Source: Bacillus gobiensis
Lineage (GTDB): Bacteria; Bacillota; Bacilli; Bacillales; Bacillaceae
Reading direction: 5' to 3'
Length of the DNA: 64,000 nt
NCBI RefSeq assembly: GCF_001278705.1
Contig: NZ_CP012600.1
Span: 3,287,917-3,351,916 of the forward strand
Made by a program: the position numbers and the translations under genes. Position 1 is the first letter of the stretch, and each line of letters begins with the position of its first letter. The notes beneath the pieces are model-generated. The model had not been told where the DNA came from. It did not search any database and saw only the letters and a program-made list of their open reading frames with translations. Shown here piece by piece: positions 50,888 to 59,744 of this stretch.

Positions 50888-51100
50888 TATACAAAATGTG
50901 CTAGTTTTGTTCCAGTCGGGGATTATTTTTTCTATCTTTTTTGCCGTTTTATTTTATTATTACTTTGAATATTTTCCACTTTCACCCTATACCCTTGTCC
51001 ATTTCGAATTTATAGGACGAATCATACTATTAGTAGAGAAGGGAAATTATTTATTTAAAGTGAAACTCCTTCAAAATTAGTTAAGAAATGAGGTAAATCT

Positions 51101-51508
51101 ATGTTGTGGGGAAAACGCAAAGACCTCTGTCAGAAATATGCCGAGATTCTCGGGGGAATGGGTAGTTTAGATGAAAATGATGTTTGTCTTGTGCAAAAGT
51201 TTAGAAACCTAGATTTTACTATTCTTGGAAGACCCACTAAATCTCCATTGGTCGTTCCGCAATTTTTTTCTTTTGAAGATGTCGATAGTAGAGGAAGAGC
51301 TTTGAATTTAGGTGAAACAGTGCTATTACAGGAAGAAGTCAATCCCTTATTAACTGAACTTAGAAAACGAGATATTATTGTAACAGCAATTCATAACCAT
51401 TGGTTATTCGAAGAACCACGAGCAATGTATATGCACTTTGAATCAGTTGAACCACCATTGGATTTTGCTAGGAAAGTAAGAGAAGCATTTAAAGTTTTGG
51501 AAGCATAA
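51101..51508 (+). CDS. DUF1259 domain protein
   Basis: The 135-aa protein has the DUF1259 (LppY/LpqO) pattern: YAEILGGMGSLDENDVCLVQ, then a central beta region, and the signature IIVTAIHNHWLFEEPRAMYMHF with a conserved His pair. The ATG follows TGAGGTA. The family is secreted or cytoplasmic in different species; no signal peptide is seen here. Function is unknown. Confidence 0.75.
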   Translation: MLWGKRKDLCQKYAEILGGMGSLDENDVCLVQKFRNLDFTILGRPTKSPLVVPQFFSFEDVDSRGRALNLGETVLLQEEVNPLLTELRKRDIIVTAIHNHWLFEEPRAMYMHFESVEPPLDFARKVREAFKVLEA

Positions 51509-51584
51509 ATGATAAAAAACATTTGTTTAACAGAAAGTTAGAAATTGAGGTTGCACCCGCCTGACAGATGGGTATTCGTATTAT

Positions 51585-51619
51585 AAGGTTAACCAAGTTA
51601 TTCTTGGTTGACCTTTTTT
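51585..51619 (+). terminator. Terminator of the DUF1259 gene
   Basis: AGGTTAACCAAG / CTTGGTTGACCT stem followed by TTTTTT. Confidence 0.85.
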
Positions 51620-51947
51620 ATGATTGGTCTTAGATTAAGGTAACCGGGTAGTGTTTTGCAGGAATAGATCCTACGGTCTTCTCCTAAGGACACGCAAACA
51701 AGCTATTAAACTAAATATATACTATATTGACGAAAAAACAACTTTTTGTTAATTAATGCGACAAAAATATCTTCAGTTTATTTGTCGTGCAATTTTGAAG
51801 TGCTATCATATTGGAATGTTCCCCTTCTCTCTAGACCGAACAACAGCAACGCGTTTAAAAAACTCGAGATGCCAAGTAACTGAAATAGTATTAAACTGTA
51901 CACTGCAAACTTTTGGTACATCAACTAAAATGATTCATCTGATAGTT
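51620..51947. other. Intergenic region, nothing firmly identified
   Basis: AT-rich DNA with short open frames that have no recognisable similarity. It separates convergent genes. Confidence 0.4.
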
Positions 51948-52508
51948 TTATTCAGCTGCCACGGCATCGGCTTTTGTTACATGTACAGTACCATGTGGAT
52001 GGTGTGGAGGTGCATATATCGAGTAAAGTTTTAGCGGTAAATTACCTGTATTGGTTACATTGTGCCATGTTCCAGCAGGTATCATAATGGCAGAGTCATC
52101 ATAGACTTTTCTTTTAAAGTTTAATTTATCTTTACTCTTACCCATTTGAACAACCCCTTGACCTTGTTCAATACGTAAGAATTGATCAACGCTATGGTGA
52201 ATTTCCAAACCGATATCTTCACCAACATTGAGACTCATTAATGTAACTTGCAAATGATTTCCTGTCCATAAAGCTGTACGATACGTACTGTTTTGCTTCG
52301 TAGCCTCATTGATATTAACTGCAAAGGGTTCTGGTCCATAATCTTTTAACTCAATTTTATCTCTTCCCTTTGATGATTGTAATAAACCAAATCGTTTAGC
52401 ATGTTCTTTCCCATTAGGAATAGTCCAATAAACAGGCTGTCTTCCATAGTTATACATTGATGTGTTAACACAATAAGGATATGGATACATATAAGGAACA
52501 TAGTACAT
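51948..52508 (-). CDS. Cupin-domain protein with Tyr/Pro-rich N-terminus
   Basis: The 186-aa protein has a YVPYMYPYPYC N-terminus, like spore-coat proteins, and a single cupin barrel. Motif 1 is GLEIHHSVDQFLRIEQGQG (HxH-like and Glu metal ligands), motif 2 PAGTWHNVTNTG (His). The AGGGAATAAG upstream is a weak ribosome site. It may be a sporulation-time cupin. Function is unknown. Confidence 0.75.
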   Translation of the reverse strand: MYYVPYMYPYPYCVNTSMYNYGRQPVYWTIPNGKEHAKRFGLLQSSKGRDKIELKDYGPEPFAVNINEATKQNSTYRTALWTGNHLQVTLMSLNVGEDIGLEIHHSVDQFLRIEQGQGVVQMGKSKDKLNFKRKVYDDSAIMIPAGTWHNVTNTGNLPLKLYSIYAPPHHPHGTVHVTKADAVAAE

Positions 52509-52716
52509 TTATCTTATTCCCTTCACAGATTTATAAAATTATTCTATGCACTATGTTTAGGGAATGTACATTGATTCAAGGTGACTTATTTAAAGAAATC
52601 ATTGTTAGTCCCATACACTTACTCAATTAAATTGACCGTTTGCTGAAGAAAAAACACTCTAATAAACAGGTTTCTTATCAATCTCTATTACAAACAGGCT
52701 TAATTAGCTGTTTGAA

Positions 52717-53289
52717 CTATTGAATTTTCGCTTCTGTAAAAACTCTTCTTAGAATTTCATCAACTGTCTCTTCTGGTGTTAAATTTGATGAATCAATCCA
52801 CATACCTATCCTTGGGGTTTCTGATTGCAAGACACTTTCAAGAGAAGAGATATCCATTGCACCATACCCTTTTTTCGGTCGAGATGCTTCCCTAGCAGCC
52901 ACAATTTCAGGACGGGGTGTTAACACAATTACATACAGGGGTCGATGTTGAATATATTCAACAATATCCTGTAGCATAGGTCCAATAATTACATCCTGTA
53001 AAACCACATTAAATCCTGATTGATAATACTCATCAGAGACTTTAGCTGCGAGTTTATAACGAAGTCTTAATTGCTCTAATGCTTCAATTGAAGGGGTGTC
53101 TGACATTCCGACTCCACCATTTACTATCATTTTTCTAAACAAATCTCCACGAACATGGACACTCTTTTCCAAACGTTCTGAAAGGAGTTGAGCAATTGTA
53201 GATTTACCTGCTGCCATTATCCCAGTGATTAAAAAAATGCCCCTCTCATTTTTACTTTCACTAGTAATCTCATTATTATTGTTTGTCAT
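52717..53289 (-). CDS. P-loop kinase, chloramphenicol-phosphotransferase/AAA_33-like
   Basis: The 190-aa protein has Walker A GIMAAGKST (about residues 23-31), a DLFRKM segment and an Arg-rich lid (PRPEIVAAREASRPKKGYG). The architecture matches small-molecule kinases of the AAA_33/CPT/zeta-like group. The phosphate acceptor is unknown; antibiotics or nucleosides are possible. Confidence 0.75.
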   Translation of the reverse strand: MTNNNNEITSESKNERGIFLITGIMAAGKSTIAQLLSERLEKSVHVRGDLFRKMIVNGGVGMSDTPSIEALEQLRLRYKLAAKVSDEYYQSGFNVVLQDVIIGPMLQDIVEYIQHRPLYVIVLTPRPEIVAAREASRPKKGYGAMDISSLESVLQSETPRIGMWIDSSNLTPEETVDEILRRVFTEAKIQ

Positions 53290-53444
53290 TAAATAATTAT
53301 CCCCTTATAATTCATTTTGCTTTGGAAAAAAGTCACTTTCAACTCTTCAAGTGTTAACTTTCTATTTAACTACCTTGCCCAGTAAGTTTAAGAAAACAAG
53401 TGTATCCTCTTCAATAAAATTAATAGAGCAAAATTTGGTATAGA

Positions 53445-53643
53445 TCAATAAAGCAGACATAATTTTTTGGTTTTTTCCTCTACCGCGCTTTTAATGAACT
53501 CCTTAGAGTATTTCTTTTTCCAATTATGAACCGTGTTGGGACTGATCTCTAGATCCAGGACTGTTTTGGCAACGAACTTGTTTTGTTCGATCATCATCTG
53601 CAGTGCTTCTTTTTAAACCTTCATCAAACGTTTTTCTGCTCAT
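53445..53643 (-). pseudogene. IS3-family transposase OrfA remnant
   Basis: MSRKTFDEG opens in one frame. After a one-base shift in an A-run the next frame continues KEALQMMIEQNKFVAKTVL, then ISPNTVHNWKKKYSKEF and EEKTKKL. This is the helix-turn-helix protein (OrfA) of an IS3-group element; OrfB (the integrase) is absent and no inverted-repeat pair was found. CTGTGTCTACTTTTGAG near 53685 could be one old end. Confidence 0.75.
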
Positions 53644-53822
53644 GTAGACACCTCATATGATTAATTAGTTTTATCACAAACTGTGTCTACTTTTGAGTTT
53701 AATATCATAAAGGCGTTCGTCGTTCACTACACTCCGCAAAACATAATTACCAACGTTTCAAAGGCTCTCAACCAAGTTTTTAATCTCAGCGATTATGTTA
53801 ATTTTAAAATACTCTATTGTCT

Positions 53823-56342
53823 TTACAATTCCTTGATTAACTTACTAAACCGTTCAACTTCTTTTCGAATACTTATGGTTGGTTCCCATGAATCAATAAG
53901 GTTGATAGCCTTTTCAATTGATTGCAGTGCTTTTGCATGGTCCCTTTTGCGGGATAACAATTGGGCCATCCCATAATGATAATAAATTAACTCAATCTGA
54001 TTCGCCTTATTTTTGTCATAGAGAATATTATGAAAAGATGATACCGCCTCCTCGAATTCATCACAATGAACATAAGCGACACCTAGATTAAAATAGGCTT
54101 CTATCGTTTTTTCACCGCCATAGATTTTGCTTATTTCATTGGCTGTTTTGTATAATTGAATTGCCTCTTCATAATTTCTACGCAGAAAGCATAGGTCCCC
54201 CCGAACTAATAAAACTCTATGTTGGATAAGGGGCGAAGCAGGAGTATCTATGATTTCTTCTAAAATGGCTTCTGCTTTCTTAAGGCAGCTTGCTTTTAAA
54301 TAAAGTCTCGCTTTTAAGGCAAGTCCCCAAACCTTTAAATCGTTTACATCCTTATGATCAGTAGTTAATCCCTCCAGGACCTTAAGCCCTGTTTCGATTT
54401 GCTGGAGCGCTCCATCCAAATCATTGACTTCCATAAGGGCCCAACCCGCAGTATCTATTCGAAATAATGCCTCAAGCGGATGGTTTTCTAATTGATTGGC
54501 ACATTCAGCAGCTTTCATTCCATATTCGATTCGTAATGGCAAGTTAACCCGGCTTAAAAAATGACTGACGCGCGTTACCAGTTCAATTAATAGCTCCTTT
54601 TCTCCAGTTTGGCTTGCCCACTTTATGACCTTAAGTATGTTCGGCCACTCTTTTTTCATTTGATCCAAATCACGTCCAAGCAAGTAACTCCAATACTCAG
54701 AATTTAGCTGCTTTCGTTTTAAATGGGTTTCCAAATATTCAACATAATACCTGCCCCATCGACTGCGCGCTTCCTTTTCAAATTCCTGATTCTCGGACAA
54801 ATGTTGTTCGCCGTATGCTACAACCGTTTGATGTCCCAAATATTGCAAATCCCCTTCTATACGCTCTGGTTGAATCAAGGTATAGGCCCGCATCTGTTCA
54901 ACGGCATAATGAAAATTCCGAACATCTAATCCAGCAGCTGTTGCCCAGCTCTCTTCATCAGGAGGTTTGCTGAAAAAGCATAGCACCTGCCATAAACGCC
55001 GGGTATCTTCGTTGCATCGCTGCCATGTACGGCCAAAGAGGAATTCAAACAATTCCAAGAGGGAGTAGCCGGCTTTCCCAAGTTCCTGAATCAGTTGCTC
55101 CGCAGGAATGTCATCATCTAAAATATAGGCTATGCTAAGAGCAATCGCTTTAGGGTTTCCCGCTGTCGCCAAAATTAACTGGTGCTGGATTTCTGGGGAT
55201 ATATTCAATAATTGTTTGATCTTTTCTCGTTTATTCGGTGAATTACATGTTTGTAAATGACGACGAACTTCATGAGAAAGAAAATCAAGCGCTTCAGCTA
55301 TTTCAAGGCCCTTCAGCTGAATCGTAACCATTTCCCGAAAGGCATCCCGATATGTTTGATTCAAGTTCTCGCGAGATGTCAGGATGACTTTTACACCTTG
55401 AGGCAGGTTGGTAATGAATTCGCGAATTTCACTTTCCGCCGTATCAATGCTGTCTATAACAAGCAGCACCCGTTCTTCCCTAGAATAGTTTGCCAACGCG
55501 TTGCGGACAACAAAACGTTTTTCATTAATCGATGTATCGATTTGTTCCATTCGTCCGAGCTGATAAGCGATTGTATTCAGGAAATCACTAAAGGTTAACC
55601 CTTTCCAATCAGCACTGACCCAGATGATGCAGTTAAATATTGGCCAGTCTGCGTCGACACGAACAGAATCTCCATGGGAATCCCTCACACATGCATATGC
55701 TGCTTCAAGAGCTGTCGTCGTTTTCCCCATACCGGCCCATCCGGTAATTAAACATACCGGTGAAGGAGACAGCAGCCATTGCCGAATCGCTTCCAAGTCA
55801 AATCTCCGTCCGATAAAGACCCCTGACCAGCGTGTTGGCAAGTTATGCGTCATTGGATGGTCAGTAAGCGCAATTTTTTTGCTATCTGGTATATCATGAA
55901 ACAATCGTCTAATTACGTGTTCAATCTCTTCATCAAGAGGTGCGCCGAATGACCCGTCTTTTCTGAGCATTTTTGCTTTTTTCAGACATGAAGCTACCCA
56001 TACAGGTAATGCAGGTTTGAGCACAGGGAGGGAAGTCGTCTCTAGTAATCTAATAAACCACTGTATATCCATGTCACTTTTCATAATGATCCAAATCATA
56101 CCGAAAAGCTTCCCGTCATCAATCCGGCCAGGAACATATTTCGGACCCATTTGTCCTATCCAGCTTTTAATTGTGTTAGACGAGACCCCAATCTGGTAAG
56201 CGATTTTATCTACATAAGACTGCCCCACAGAAACATTTTCACTTTTCTTTCTGCTAATCTTATAATCAGGATGGAGTTTTAGTGACTTAACCCCCTGCGA
56301 TAACAGCTCCGCAAATTGTATCTGATCTTCTAGTTCAGCCAT
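53823..56342 (-). CDS. gutR: GutR, STAND-type activator of glucitol genes
   Basis: The 839-aa protein matches B. subtilis GutR in size and plan. An N-terminal region ending in an HTH (YQIGVSSNTIKSWIGQMGPK, about 49-68) is followed by an NB-ARC/STAND ATPase with Walker A GWAGMGKTT (201-209) and Walker B RVLLVIDSID (291-300), and then TPR-like helical repeats (about 590-830). GutR oligomerises with ATP and glucitol and activates gutB transcription. It diverges from gutB, and paired direct repeats lie between them. The STAND architecture is shared with immune NTPases, but the neighbours fix this one as a metabolic regulator. Confidence 0.88.
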   Translation of the reverse strand: MAELEDQIQFAELLSQGVKSLKLHPDYKISRKKSENVSVGQSYVDKIAYQIGVSSNTIKSWIGQMGPKYVPGRIDDGKLFGMIWIIMKSDMDIQWFIRLLETTSLPVLKPALPVWVASCLKKAKMLRKDGSFGAPLDEEIEHVIRRLFHDIPDSKKIALTDHPMTHNLPTRWSGVFIGRRFDLEAIRQWLLSPSPVCLITGWAGMGKTTTALEAAYACVRDSHGDSVRVDADWPIFNCIIWVSADWKGLTFSDFLNTIAYQLGRMEQIDTSINEKRFVVRNALANYSREERVLLVIDSIDTAESEIREFITNLPQGVKVILTSRENLNQTYRDAFREMVTIQLKGLEIAEALDFLSHEVRRHLQTCNSPNKREKIKQLLNISPEIQHQLILATAGNPKAIALSIAYILDDDIPAEQLIQELGKAGYSLLELFEFLFGRTWQRCNEDTRRLWQVLCFFSKPPDEESWATAAGLDVRNFHYAVEQMRAYTLIQPERIEGDLQYLGHQTVVAYGEQHLSENQEFEKEARSRWGRYYVEYLETHLKRKQLNSEYWSYLLGRDLDQMKKEWPNILKVIKWASQTGEKELLIELVTRVSHFLSRVNLPLRIEYGMKAAECANQLENHPLEALFRIDTAGWALMEVNDLDGALQQIETGLKVLEGLTTDHKDVNDLKVWGLALKARLYLKASCLKKAEAILEEIIDTPASPLIQHRVLLVRGDLCFLRRNYEEAIQLYKTANEISKIYGGEKTIEAYFNLGVAYVHCDEFEEAVSSFHNILYDKNKANQIELIYYHYGMAQLLSRKRDHAKALQSIEKAINLIDSWEPTISIRKEVERFSKLIKEL

Positions 56343-56394
56343 TATTCCTGCACACCTCCTGCTTATTTTCTTCTATCGATGCATCAAAAATTAA

Positions 56395-56418
56395 AAAGTA
56401 CAGCGCAACTGTACTTTT
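56395..56418. terminator. Stem-loop in the gutR leader
   Basis: AAAAGTACAG / CTGTACTTTT with a 5-nt loop, about 50 bp upstream of gutR. It may attenuate gutR transcription or shield against readthrough. Confidence 0.5.
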
Positions 56419-56482
56419 ATACAGTATAAAAAACTACTCAATCTCTTTATGAGAATCTAAAATTAGATTATACATTCTATTA

Positions 56483-56519
56483 TGTATGCGATAACATTTT
56501 AAATTGTATGCGATAACAT
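56483..56519 (+). promoter_or_regulatory. Paired 15-bp direct repeats, candidate GutR sites
   Basis: TGTATGCGATAACAT occurs at 56483-56497 and 56505-56519. The repeats start 22 bp apart, about two DNA turns, so they lie on the same face of the helix. This suits an oligomeric STAND activator upstream of gutB. Confidence 0.7.
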
Positions 56520-56618
56520 CGTCAACCGCCCGGGTTATAAGATGAATTTATATTCATTCTAATATAAATCATTTTAATAGGTATATAAAAACTTTATTTA
56601 AAGAAAGGAAAATTGCCG

Positions 56619-57728
56619 ATGAATAACACAGTACCAAAAACGATGAAAGCAGCAGTTATGCACAGTACAAGAGAAATTAACATTGAAACAATACCTGTAC
56701 CTCAAATCGGTGATGACGAAGTATTGATTAAGGTTATGGCCGTTGGAATTTGCGGGTCGGATTTGCATTATTATACTCATGGCAGGATTGGTAATTACAT
56801 TGTGGAGAAACCATTTATCCTTGGTCATGAATGCTCAGGTGAGGTGGCAGCTGTAGGATCGTCTGTCAATCGTTTTAACGTCGGCGATCGCGTTGCTGTT
56901 GAACCAGGTGTAACCTGCGGACATTGCGAAGCGTGCAAAGAAGGACGTTATAACCTTTGCCCCGATGTACAATTTTTGGCAACGCCACCGGTGGACGGCG
57001 CGTTTGTCCAATATATAAAAATTCGCCAGGACTTTGTCTTTTCAATCCCAGATTCTCTTTCATTTGAAGATGCTGCCCTGATAGAGCCATTTTCTGTCGG
57101 TATTCATGCAGCGATGAGAACGAAACTTCAGCCGGGATCAACCATTGCGATTATGGGAATGGGACCGGTCGGTTTAATGGCTGTTGCTGCCGCAAAAGCA
57201 TTTGGGGCAGGCACAATCATCGTGACCGATTTGGAGCCGCTGCGGCTTGAGGCAGCAAGAAAAATGGGAGCAACTCATGTGATCAATATTCGGGAACAAG
57301 ACCCTCTAAATGAAATCAAAACCATTACGAATGGCAGAGGAGTTGACGTGGCGTGGGAAACAGCCGGAAATCCGAAAGCGCTGCAAACCGCACTGGCTTC
57401 ATTGCTCCGTGGCGGTAAGCTTGCCATTGTGGGCTTGCCTGCCCAGAATGAAATTCCTCTTAATGTACCATTTATTGCGGACAATGAGATTGATATTTAC
57501 GGCATTTTCCGTTATGCCAACACGTATCCAAAAGGAATCCAATTTCTCGCTTCCGGTATCATTGACACTAAGCATCTTGTGACGGATAAATTTACGTTAG
57601 AAGATACACGTGAGGCGATGGAACGAGCACTTAACTTTAAGAATGAAAGCTTAAAAATTATTGTCTATCCAAATGGCAGCACCCGAGTGGGCGATAATCA
57701 AACTGATGAAATGAAAGTGCATAATTAG
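56619..57728 (+). CDS. gutB: Glucitol (sorbitol) dehydrogenase, zinc MDR family
   Basis: From the ATG at 56619 (AAAGGAA nine bases upstream) the protein has 369 aa. It is a medium-chain zinc dehydrogenase: catalytic Cys and His in GICGSDLHYY and GHECSG, structural zinc Cys cluster CGHCEACKEGRYNLC, and Rossmann motif GMGPVGLMA. An Asp after the second strand (VTDLEPLR) indicates NAD. It oxidises D-glucitol to D-fructose. It is the first gene controlled by the divergent gutR, and the permease gene follows. Confidence 0.9.
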   Translation: MNNTVPKTMKAAVMHSTREINIETIPVPQIGDDEVLIKVMAVGICGSDLHYYTHGRIGNYIVEKPFILGHECSGEVAAVGSSVNRFNVGDRVAVEPGVTCGHCEACKEGRYNLCPDVQFLATPPVDGAFVQYIKIRQDFVFSIPDSLSFEDAALIEPFSVGIHAAMRTKLQPGSTIAIMGMGPVGLMAVAAAKAFGAGTIIVTDLEPLRLEAARKMGATHVINIREQDPLNEIKTITNGRGVDVAWETAGNPKALQTALASLLRGGKLAIVGLPAQNEIPLNVPFIADNEIDIYGIFRYANTYPKGIQFLASGIIDTKHLVTDKFTLEDTREAMERALNFKNESLKIIVYPNGSTRVGDNQTDEMKVHN

Positions 57729-57756
57729 AAAGCGGTTTAACACTCCTGGAGCGGAT

Positions 57757-57951
57757 TTGATATCTAGCAGAATAACAATATCAATCCCTCCCGATATTTT
57801 ATCTTTTAAATATCACGATGAGATAGACAGGCTGTTGAAGGGACAAGTTGATCATTGTTTAAAAGGTTTACTACTCAAGAAGTTATTAGGAGGAGAGATG
57901 GAGGAGATTGGTTTGGCATTTCCATCTTATCGACTTGAATACTCCCAATGA
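57757..57951 (+). CDS. Small uncharacterised frame between gutB and gutP
   Basis: A TTG-initiated 64-codon frame (ISSRITISIPPDILSFKYHD..., ending LAFPSYRLEYSQ) fills the 260-bp gap. It lacks a good ribosome site. The sequence has natural-looking amphipathic helices but no recognised family, so it may be a gene remnant. Confidence 0.3.
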   Translation: MISSRITISIPPDILSFKYHDEIDRLLKGQVDHCLKGLLLKKLLGGEMEEIGLAFPSYRLEYSQ

Positions 57952-57987
57952 AGCTTAATATTGAAAACGGATTCAGGAGGTAGATCC

Positions 57988-59388
57988 ATGATAGAACCAG
58001 AACAAATAACGGTAGCAGAGGCGAAAAACAGAAATAAACCCTATACTAATGCTGGTTTGCCCTGGTCAGAACGAATTGGATACGGACTTGGTGATATGTC
58101 GTATAATCTTGTTTTCCAATTTGTTAACGCGTATCTTCTATTCTTTTATACGGATGTCGGCGGCATTCACCCCGCGGTTATCGCCACTTTATTCTTGGTC
58201 GTTCGAATTTTAGATGCTATTTTTGATCCTATAATGGGAGTCATTATGGATAAAACCAATACGCGGTGGGGAAAAGCAAGGCCATATTTATTGTGGGTCT
58301 CACTTCCTTTCGCATTATTCTTATTCTTGTGTTTTACCTCCCCTCCCTTTGGACCAACTGGGAACATTTTATATGCGTACGTTACCTATATTTTACTGGG
58401 CATGTCCTTTAGTATGCAAACGATTCCAGTTAACAGCTTAACAGGGCGGATTACTAATGATGTGCAAGAAAGAACGATATTAACGACTACTCGTATGGTA
58501 TTGGTTTATATAGGGATCCTTCTTTCCATTTCGTGTGCAACACCACTTGCAACAGCTTTTGGAGGGGAGAATCAAGCGTTTGGATTTCAGATGACTGCTC
58601 TAGTCTATGCAATTGTAAGTATAATTTTGAACCTCCTTAGCTTTTTTACAGTACGAGAACGAGTTGTCCCTAAAAAAAGCAAGAAACATGGAATTAAAAT
58701 GACTTTATCTGTTTTATTTAAAAACAAGCCTTTGTTAATTCTAACTTCAGCATTTTTGGTGTTTTCAATTGGGTTTAATATTAAAATCAGTACAATGGTG
58801 TACTACTTTACGTACAATATCCATCAAAAGGAATTAGTGTTCTTGGGAACCGTTTTATTTTTTGGTGCAGCGTTAATTAGTAACTTATTCATACCTGCAT
58901 TTTCCAAAAAGTGGGGTAGAAAGAACATGATGATTATATCAGCTGCTATATCTCTTATTTCGTACGTCGGGCTGCACTTTACTCCTTATACTTCAGTCAC
59001 GTTAATTTTCATTTGGTTATTTGCTTCGGGATTCTTTACAACTCCCTTAAATACGCTTGCTTGGGGTATGATTGCGGATTGTGTAGATTATGCGGAATGG
59101 AAAGCTGGAGTTCGGGCAGATGGAGTTGTTATTTCCAGCATGAGTTTTACTAATAAATTAGGAGTTGCACTTGCTGGGTCGTTCTCTGCCATTTATTTAG
59201 GGATCGCAGGCTATGTGCCTAATGTAGAGCAGACTTTAACTTCACTTAACGCTATTAAAAATATGAATGCCTTGATACCAGGAGTATTTATTTTACTTTC
59301 TATAATCATCATATGTTTCTATCCTTTAACTGAAAAAAGATATAAAAAGATGATCTCAGATTTGGAGCAAAGGTCTAACCATGAGTGA
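57988..59388 (+). CDS. gutP: Glucitol permease GutP, GPH family
   Basis: The start at 57988 is chosen because AGGAGGTAGATCC precedes it; 466 aa result (a TTG 27 bases upstream would precede that site). Twelve helices and the GPH signatures [29 protein letters not shown] and [16 protein letters not shown] are present. With gutB and gutR next to it, glucitol uptake by cation symport is the expected role, as for B. subtilis GutP (463 aa). Confidence 0.85.
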   Translation: MIEPEQITVAEAKNRNKPYTNAGLPWSERIGYGLGDMSYNLVFQFVNAYLLFFYTDVGGIHPAVIATLFLVVRILDAIFDPIMGVIMDKTNTRWGKARPYLLWVSLPFALFLFLCFTSPPFGPTGNILYAYVTYILLGMSFSMQTIPVNSLTGRITNDVQERTILTTTRMVLVYIGILLSISCATPLATAFGGENQAFGFQMTALVYAIVSIILNLLSFFTVRERVVPKKSKKHGIKMTLSVLFKNKPLLILTSAFLVFSIGFNIKISTMVYYFTYNIHQKELVFLGTVLFFGAALISNLFIPAFSKKWGRKNMMIISAAISLISYVGLHFTPYTSVTLIFIWLFASGFFTTPLNTLAWGMIADCVDYAEWKAGVRADGVVISSMSFTNKLGVALAGSFSAIYLGIAGYVPNVEQTLTSLNAIKNMNALIPGVFILLSIIIICFYPLTEKRYKKMISDLEQRSNHE

Positions 59389-59473
59389 TTTATTTTACAA
59401 TCTCGATTATTTATATCTATATTGAACGATAAAATGAAAGCATTTCCTGGTCTACCAAAGTCAATATTTTGTA

Positions 59474-59508
59474 GCCTATGCTAAGTTCAGCATAGGCCTT
59501 TTTATTTT
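59474..59508 (+). terminator. Terminator of the gut operon
   Basis: GCCTATGCT / AGCATAGGC stem with a 6-nt loop followed by CTTTTTATTTTC. Confidence 0.9.
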
Positions 59509-59744
59509 CACCTAAATTCGTCCGATAAATCTCTTTGTTTTTGAATTTACTTTGTTCTTTTGCAATAGTCGTTTGATCCTTGTCTCCAAGATTAGAGAAT
59601 CGAGATAGTTGCTAATAGGGTGCTGGTCAGTTCTATCAATTTTTTTAATATATATAGAGACTAAACGCTTGTCTATACCTTTTCTATCGATCGAACATAA
59701 CATGTTTATGAGCTTATTAAAGTTGAAAGAAAGGGTGTATAAAC
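59509..59744. other. Spacer between gutP and GH68 genes
   Basis: A 63-codon minus-strand frame (59512-59703; rich in Lys, Arg and Ile) is unrecognised and not called. An AAAGGGTGT ribosome-like site precedes the GH68 start. No secretion-linked regulatory element such as a SacY/SacT RAT hairpin was recognised. Confidence 0.4.

Noticed and set aside
51756..52034. 92-codon plus-strand frame
   Set aside because: Its second half is antisense to the cupin gene and its start lacks a ribosome site.
53823..56342. STAND/NB-ARC anti-phage immune protein
   Set aside because: The size, HTH-NACHT-like-TPR order and divergent position to glucitol dehydrogenase and permease identify it as the metabolic activator GutR.
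59512..59703. 63-codon minus-strand frame after gutP
   Set aside because: Lysine-rich, AT-driven composition and no recognised domain; only mentioned in the gap entry.
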